From: Actinomycetes bacterium
GTDB taxonomy: Bacteria; Actinomycetota; Thermoleophilia; RBG-16-64-13
Direction of reading: 5' to 3'
DNA length: 64,000 nt
NCBI GenBank assembly: GCA_024637035.1
Contig: JAGXFW010000012.1
Location: 39,149-103,148, forward strand
Below, piece after piece: positions 61,261 to 64,000 of this stretch. The translations under genes were made by a program, and so were the position numbers. Positions within the stretch are counted from its first letter, which is position 1; each line of letters begins with the position of its first letter. The notes under the pieces are model-generated. The model worked only from the letters and a program-made list of their open reading frames with translations, was not told where the DNA came from and did not search any database.

Positions 61261-61315
61261 GGGAACATCTCCTTGTTGCGGGCCAACCGTGCACCTTCAT
61301 CATTCCGCCGCGAGA

Positions 61316-61353
61316 TTACGAAGGTCTTGCGTTGACTTTACGTGTGCCTTACG
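61316..61353 (+). promoter_or_regulatory. Four-copy 11-bp-phased TTRCG array
   Basis: TTACG (61316), TTGCG (61327), TTACG (61338) and TTACG (61349) recur at exact 11-bp steps, each within a degenerate heptamer NNTTRCG. Direct repeats on one helix face at 11-bp intervals are the usual binding mode of OmpR/PhoP-family regulators. The array lies between the divergent spondin-domain pseudogene and the selenoprotein-candidate operon. Confidence 0.7.
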
Positions 61354-61464
61354 GGTGTGGAACCGGCGCGGCCGACACGGTGGTGGACGATGGCAGGGTT
61401 AGCTCCCTCCTCGCGTCGGGTAACCAAAACACGCACGCCGCAGAGATCGATCAAGGGGGTACCC

Positions 61465-62610
61465 GTGGAGCTTCGACAGGTCGAGCACGAGGACGTGGCC
61501 GCGCTCCGGCAGGAGAAACTGCTGCACTACCACGTGCCGCTCCTCCCCGACTTCCACACCCATCTGGCGAGCCACGCCGAGGCATGGGGACTCCACGAAG
61601 GCGCGAGCACGGTGGGCTACGCGCTCGCCCTTCGCGACAAGCACGAGGGTCACGAGCACGTGACACTCGTCGAGATGTACCTCACGGCCCCCTACCGCGA
61701 CCGCTACGAGGATGCGATCGACCTGGTGCGGGAGACCCTGGAACCGCGCGTGTATCTGGCCCGCAGCGACGATTGCACCTACGAGACGGCGCTTCTGGCT
61801 CATGGCTATCAGATGGAGGCCAGCATGGCCCTGATGGCCGCCCGGGTCGTGGCTCCTCCCGGGGAGGCGCACGGCTTGAACCTCGTGCCTCTCGACTACC
61901 CGCATCTGCGCGCCGCCCACGACCTCTACCTGCACGTGAGGGGCGTCGAGCAGGCGCCCACCTATTCGGACCTGGAACAACAGTTGGATGGCGACCGCCT
62001 CTGGGTGCTCACCGACCACGATCAGCCTGTGGCGCTCGTGGTGCGGGAACCCAGCGAGGGCACGTCGCGCTACTGCCTGCTCGACATCCTGGCTCCGCAC
62101 CTGGACGACGGGCCTCAGGTGTGGGCCCTGCTCACCGCAGGCGGGATGGTCGAGACGGAGGGCCGCACTCCGGCCGCCGTGCTCGACATGCGCGACGTGC
62201 GCAAGATCGACGTGTTCCGTTCCGCCGGCTACTACACGGCTGCCACCTACCTGATCTTCTACGACGCCGAGGCGGGCAGGCCGAGCGTGCCTACGATCTC
62301 GCGCGACGCGCTTCGACAACTCGTCGAGGGCGACGAGCCCTTCCACCTCATCGACGTGCTGGGCGAGGACCATTGGGAGCGCGGCCACCTGCCCAAAGCG
62401 CAGTGGGTGGACTTCCGAAGTCTCACGAAGGAGGCGCGGAAGAGGTTCAAGAAGGACGAGAAGATCGTGGTCTACTGCAACGACTACACATGAGAAGCCT
62501 CAGGTATCGCGGCTGATAAGCTGCGACAGCTGGGTTACGCCGACGTCTCCGACTACGCCGGCGGCTTGGACGACTGGGTCGAGGCCGGACTGCCTCTGGG
62601 GGACGACTAG
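61465..62610 (+). CDS. Candidate selenoprotein: GNAT-like/rhodanese fusion with in-frame UGA
   Basis: Reading UGA 62491 through gives 381 residues. Residues 1-265 look like one or two degenerate GNAT-type domains (HVTLVEMYLTAPYRDRYEDA, later DMRDVRKIDVFRSAGYYTAA). Residues about 270-381 are a rhodanese domain (PFHLIDVLGEDHWERGHLPK, EKIVVYCNDYT, then UGA, then EASGIAADKL and YADVSDYAGGLDDWVEAGLP). C338 is the usual active-site Cys; UGA is codon 343, giving C-x4-U where relatives have C-x4-C. An 8-bp hairpin with loop GAUA begins 13 nt after the UGA. The GTG start at 61465 has AAGGGGG upstream. The alternative is a nonsense mutation cutting the rhodanese domain. Confidence 0.75.
62507..62526 (+). 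promoter_or_regulatory. SECIS-like hairpin after the rhodanese UGA
   Basis: TCGCGGCT pairs with AGCTGCGA (8 bp, one G-U) around the tetraloop GATA. Twenty-one nt separate the UGA from the loop, and the first loop base is G, both as expected for a bacterial SECIS. Confidence 0.7.
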
Positions 62611-63000
62611 GTGGGTCTCTTCGAGCGCGTGATGGGAGGGCTCAGGCCGAGGCCGCCCGTGGAACTCTTCCATTCGCCCACCTGACCCGATTGTCTGGAG
62701 GCCAGAAGGTTCTTCGTGGCGCATGACATCCAGGTGGCGGAGCACGACGTGACACAGGGCACCCGGGTGACCGAGCGCATGGTGCGACGGTTCGGCCGGG
62801 TCGCCACACCGGCCATCATCATCGGCGAGCGCGTGTTCTGGGGCTTCGAAGAGAACCGCGTCGACATCGCCGATCTCTTGGGCATCGACGAGTCGCCGGC
62901 GTCCGAGGCGGCCGGCGCGGAACCACAGGAGGTTGAGCGCGTGACCTATGGGGGCGAGATCGAGGGCGACGAGCGCTCGAATCGGGCCGACGGAACATGA
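62611..63000 (+). CDS. Candidate selenoprotein: glutaredoxin-like protein with UxxC motif
   Basis: Starting at GTG 62611, directly after the rhodanese stop TAG (GGGGGA 8 nt upstream), the frame reads MGLFERVMGGLRPRPPVELF, HSPT, UGA (62683-62685, codon 25), PDCLEARRFFVAHDIQVAEH. That places the UGA exactly at the first cysteine of a CxxC redox motif (UPDC). The rest is an intact thioredoxin/glutaredoxin fold: VTQGTRVTERMVRRFGRVAT with the cis-proline ATPAIIIGERVFWGFEENRV, then a Glu-rich tail of about 30 residues. A hairpin with a GUU loop lies 23 nt after the UGA. Total 129 residues. Started downstream of the UGA the protein would lack its active site. Confidence 0.75.
62701..62720 (+). promoter_or_regulatory. 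SECIS-like hairpin after the glutaredoxin UGA
   Basis: GCCAGAAG pairs with CTTC-g-TGGC (8 bp, one bulged G) around the loop GTT. Twenty-three nt separate the UGA from the loop. A competing shorter hairpin (62694-62706, loop AGG) is also possible. Confidence 0.6.
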
Positions 63001-64000
63001 GTTCGCTCATCGACGGCCGCGAGGTAGAGAAGCTGCTGGTGCTGTCGGCGGCGATCGACTCCGGCATCGTGGACGCGGTGGCCGACGCCGACCCGCGCAC
63101 CCCGGCCGAAGTGGCGCAGGTCGTGGGGGGGTCGGAGCGCGCCTGCCTGATCCTGCTCGACGCGCTCGTGGTGGTGGGTGTGGTGGATCAGATGGAAGAC
63201 GGCTACCGATTGAACGCGACGGGCCGCGCGCACCTTGTCGACCCGCCGCCGGGTGAGCCGGTGCCCGCCGAGTTGGAGAGATCGTCAATCCTGCACCAGG
63301 CGTCGAAGTTCGAAGGCTGGCTGCGGCTCCCCGAGATCGTGAAGGGCGCCGTGGGCGGCATGGGACCCCGTGGTCCCGCGAGGCTCCGTTCGTTCGTGCG
63401 CACCATGGGCGAGGGTGACCCGGCCGTGCCCGCCGAGGTAGTCGATGTGTGTCTGGGCTATGCGGCCGAGGGCCGCCACGGCTCGGCCGGCGCACCACCG
63501 GCCGCGGCCGACCAAGCAACCGTCCAAGCCGACAATGCGCCACCCGGCCTGGACGATGGCCGGCCCGGCCCGGCCGACATGATCGACGTGGGCGGCGCGG
63601 TGGGTCACATGGCCCGCCTCTTCGCCGACCGCGGATTGCGAGCCACCTTGTTCGACCGGCCCGACGTGCTGCCAGAGGCACGGGAGTTCCTGGGCGCGGG
63701 CGCCGACGACATCGAGATGACGGCGGGTGACTTCACCGTCTCCCTGCCTGCGGGGCCCTTCGATCTGGCGTATCTCGGCAACGTGTTCCACATCTACGGC
63801 CCTGCCACGCTCCAGGCGCTCACGCGAAGAGTGTTCCACGTGCTGCGTCCGGGAGGGGTCATCTGCGTGCGCGATTTCGTGTTCGAGCGGAGCCCTCGCG
63901 CCGCCATGTTCGCGGTCAACATGCTGCAGGCAACTGAAGAGGGCGGGGCCTGGCGTGAAGAGGAATACCGCGGCTGGCTGGCCGGCGCCGGCTTCGTGGA
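62997..64000 (+). CDS. SAM-dependent O-methyltransferase-like protein (runs off the window)
   Basis: The ATG at 62997 overlaps the previous stop (ATGA). The 334 visible residues comprise a winged-helix dimerisation domain (VLSAAIDSGIVDAVADADPR, then PAEVAQVVGGSERACLIL) and a Rossmann methyltransferase domain (ADMIDVGGAVGHMARLFADR, GDFTVSLPAGPFDLAYLGNV, then VFHVLRPGGVICVRDFVFE), as in acetylserotonin/hydroxyneurosporene-type O-methyltransferases. An Ala/Pro-rich insert (about residues 160-195) sits between the domains. The substrate is unknown; linkage to the two redox genes suggests a chalcogen or small thiol/selenol acceptor, which is speculation. Confidence 0.8.
   Translation, partial: MSSLIDGREVEKLLVLSAAIDSGIVDAVADADPRTPAEVAQVVGGSERACLILLDALVVVGVVDQMEDGYRLNATGRAHLVDPPPGEPVPAELERSSILHQASKFEGWLRLPEIVKGAVGGMGPRGPARLRSFVRTMGEGDPAVPAEVVDVCLGYAAEGRHGSAGAPPAAADQATVQADNAPPGLDDGRPGPADMIDVGGAVGHMARLFADRGLRATLFDRPDVLPEAREFLGAGADDIEMTAGDFTVSLPAGPFDLAYLGNVFHIYGPATLQALTRRVFHVLRPGGVICVRDFVFERSPRAAMFAVNMLQATEEGGAWREEEYRGWLAGAGFV

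Noticed and set aside
61465..63000. Reassignment of UGA (to Trp or Gly) as an explanation for the two in-frame UGA codons
   Set aside because: UGA ends many genes here, including tight ATGA/GTGA overlaps (narG, narI, feoB, dnaE, hisG), so it is a real stop codon.

Overview
This window looks like a chromosomal segment of a high-GC, Gram-positive-type bacterium, most plausibly a deep-branching, respiring Actinomycetota (Coriobacteriia-like); this is an inference from content, with no marker-gene tree behind it. Support comes from the GC-rich codon use, -10 boxes of TAGAAT/TACACT type, a DtxR/IdeR-like iron box, an LppM-like lipoprotein, the short HisG + HisZ pair, and anaerobic respiratory genes (nar operon, multihaem cytochrome). 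UGA is a normal stop codon throughout, as many ATGA/GTGA overlaps show.

Layout. 1-15 kb: an accessory-looking run of mostly single, co-directional small genes (VOC, DHFR-like, DUF1801, YkgJ, DUF2277, DUF2239, DUF6483, a triple-GNAT fusion, a nucleotidyltransferase, an EamA transporter) with several broken genes (HEAT-like, NmrA-like, TipA-type MerR). 16-26 kb, minus strand: a dissimilatory nitrate reductase operon, dihaem cytochrome c - narG - narH - narJ - narI - two NarK transporters. 26.4-32.5 kb: leuB-like dehydrogenase, hexahaem cytochrome, adenine-deaminase-like amidohydrolase, citramalate synthase. 32.5-35 kb: feoA-feoB and a small Cys-rich protein behind a strong promoter with an iron-box operator. 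35-38 kb: FAH-family hydrolase and a membrane sensor whose kinase and GGDEF domains both look dead. 38-48 kb: dnaE, then hisZ-hisG-hisD-hisB-hisH-hisA-hisF. 49-55 kb, minus strand: pyrimidine/hydantoin catabolism (CoA transferase, dihydropyrimidinase, PreA, NCS1 permease). 55-58 kb: envelope genes (small membrane protein, LppM-like lipoprotein, M23 peptidase). 58-59 kb: brnT-brnA toxin-antitoxin. 59-61 kb: an intact OmpR-type regulator next to a histidine kinase and a spondin-domain gene that are both broken.

The most interesting part is 61.3-64 kb. Two adjacent genes, a GNAT-like/rhodanese fusion and a glutaredoxin-like protein, each carry an in-frame UGA exactly where a redox cysteine is expected. 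Each UGA is followed, 21 or 23 nt later, by the apical loop of a strong hairpin resembling a bacterial SECIS element. The reading frames continue intact, abut each other (TAG then GTG) and overlap a methyltransferase gene (ATGA). Upstream lies an array of four TTRCG elements at exactly 11-bp steps, the arrangement expected for an OmpR/PhoP-family regulator such as the one encoded about 2 kb upstream. I read this as a candidate tandem selenoprotein redox operon under two-component control. The window contains none of selA, selB, selC or selD.

I saw no tRNA, rRNA, CRISPR array, transposase or integrase.
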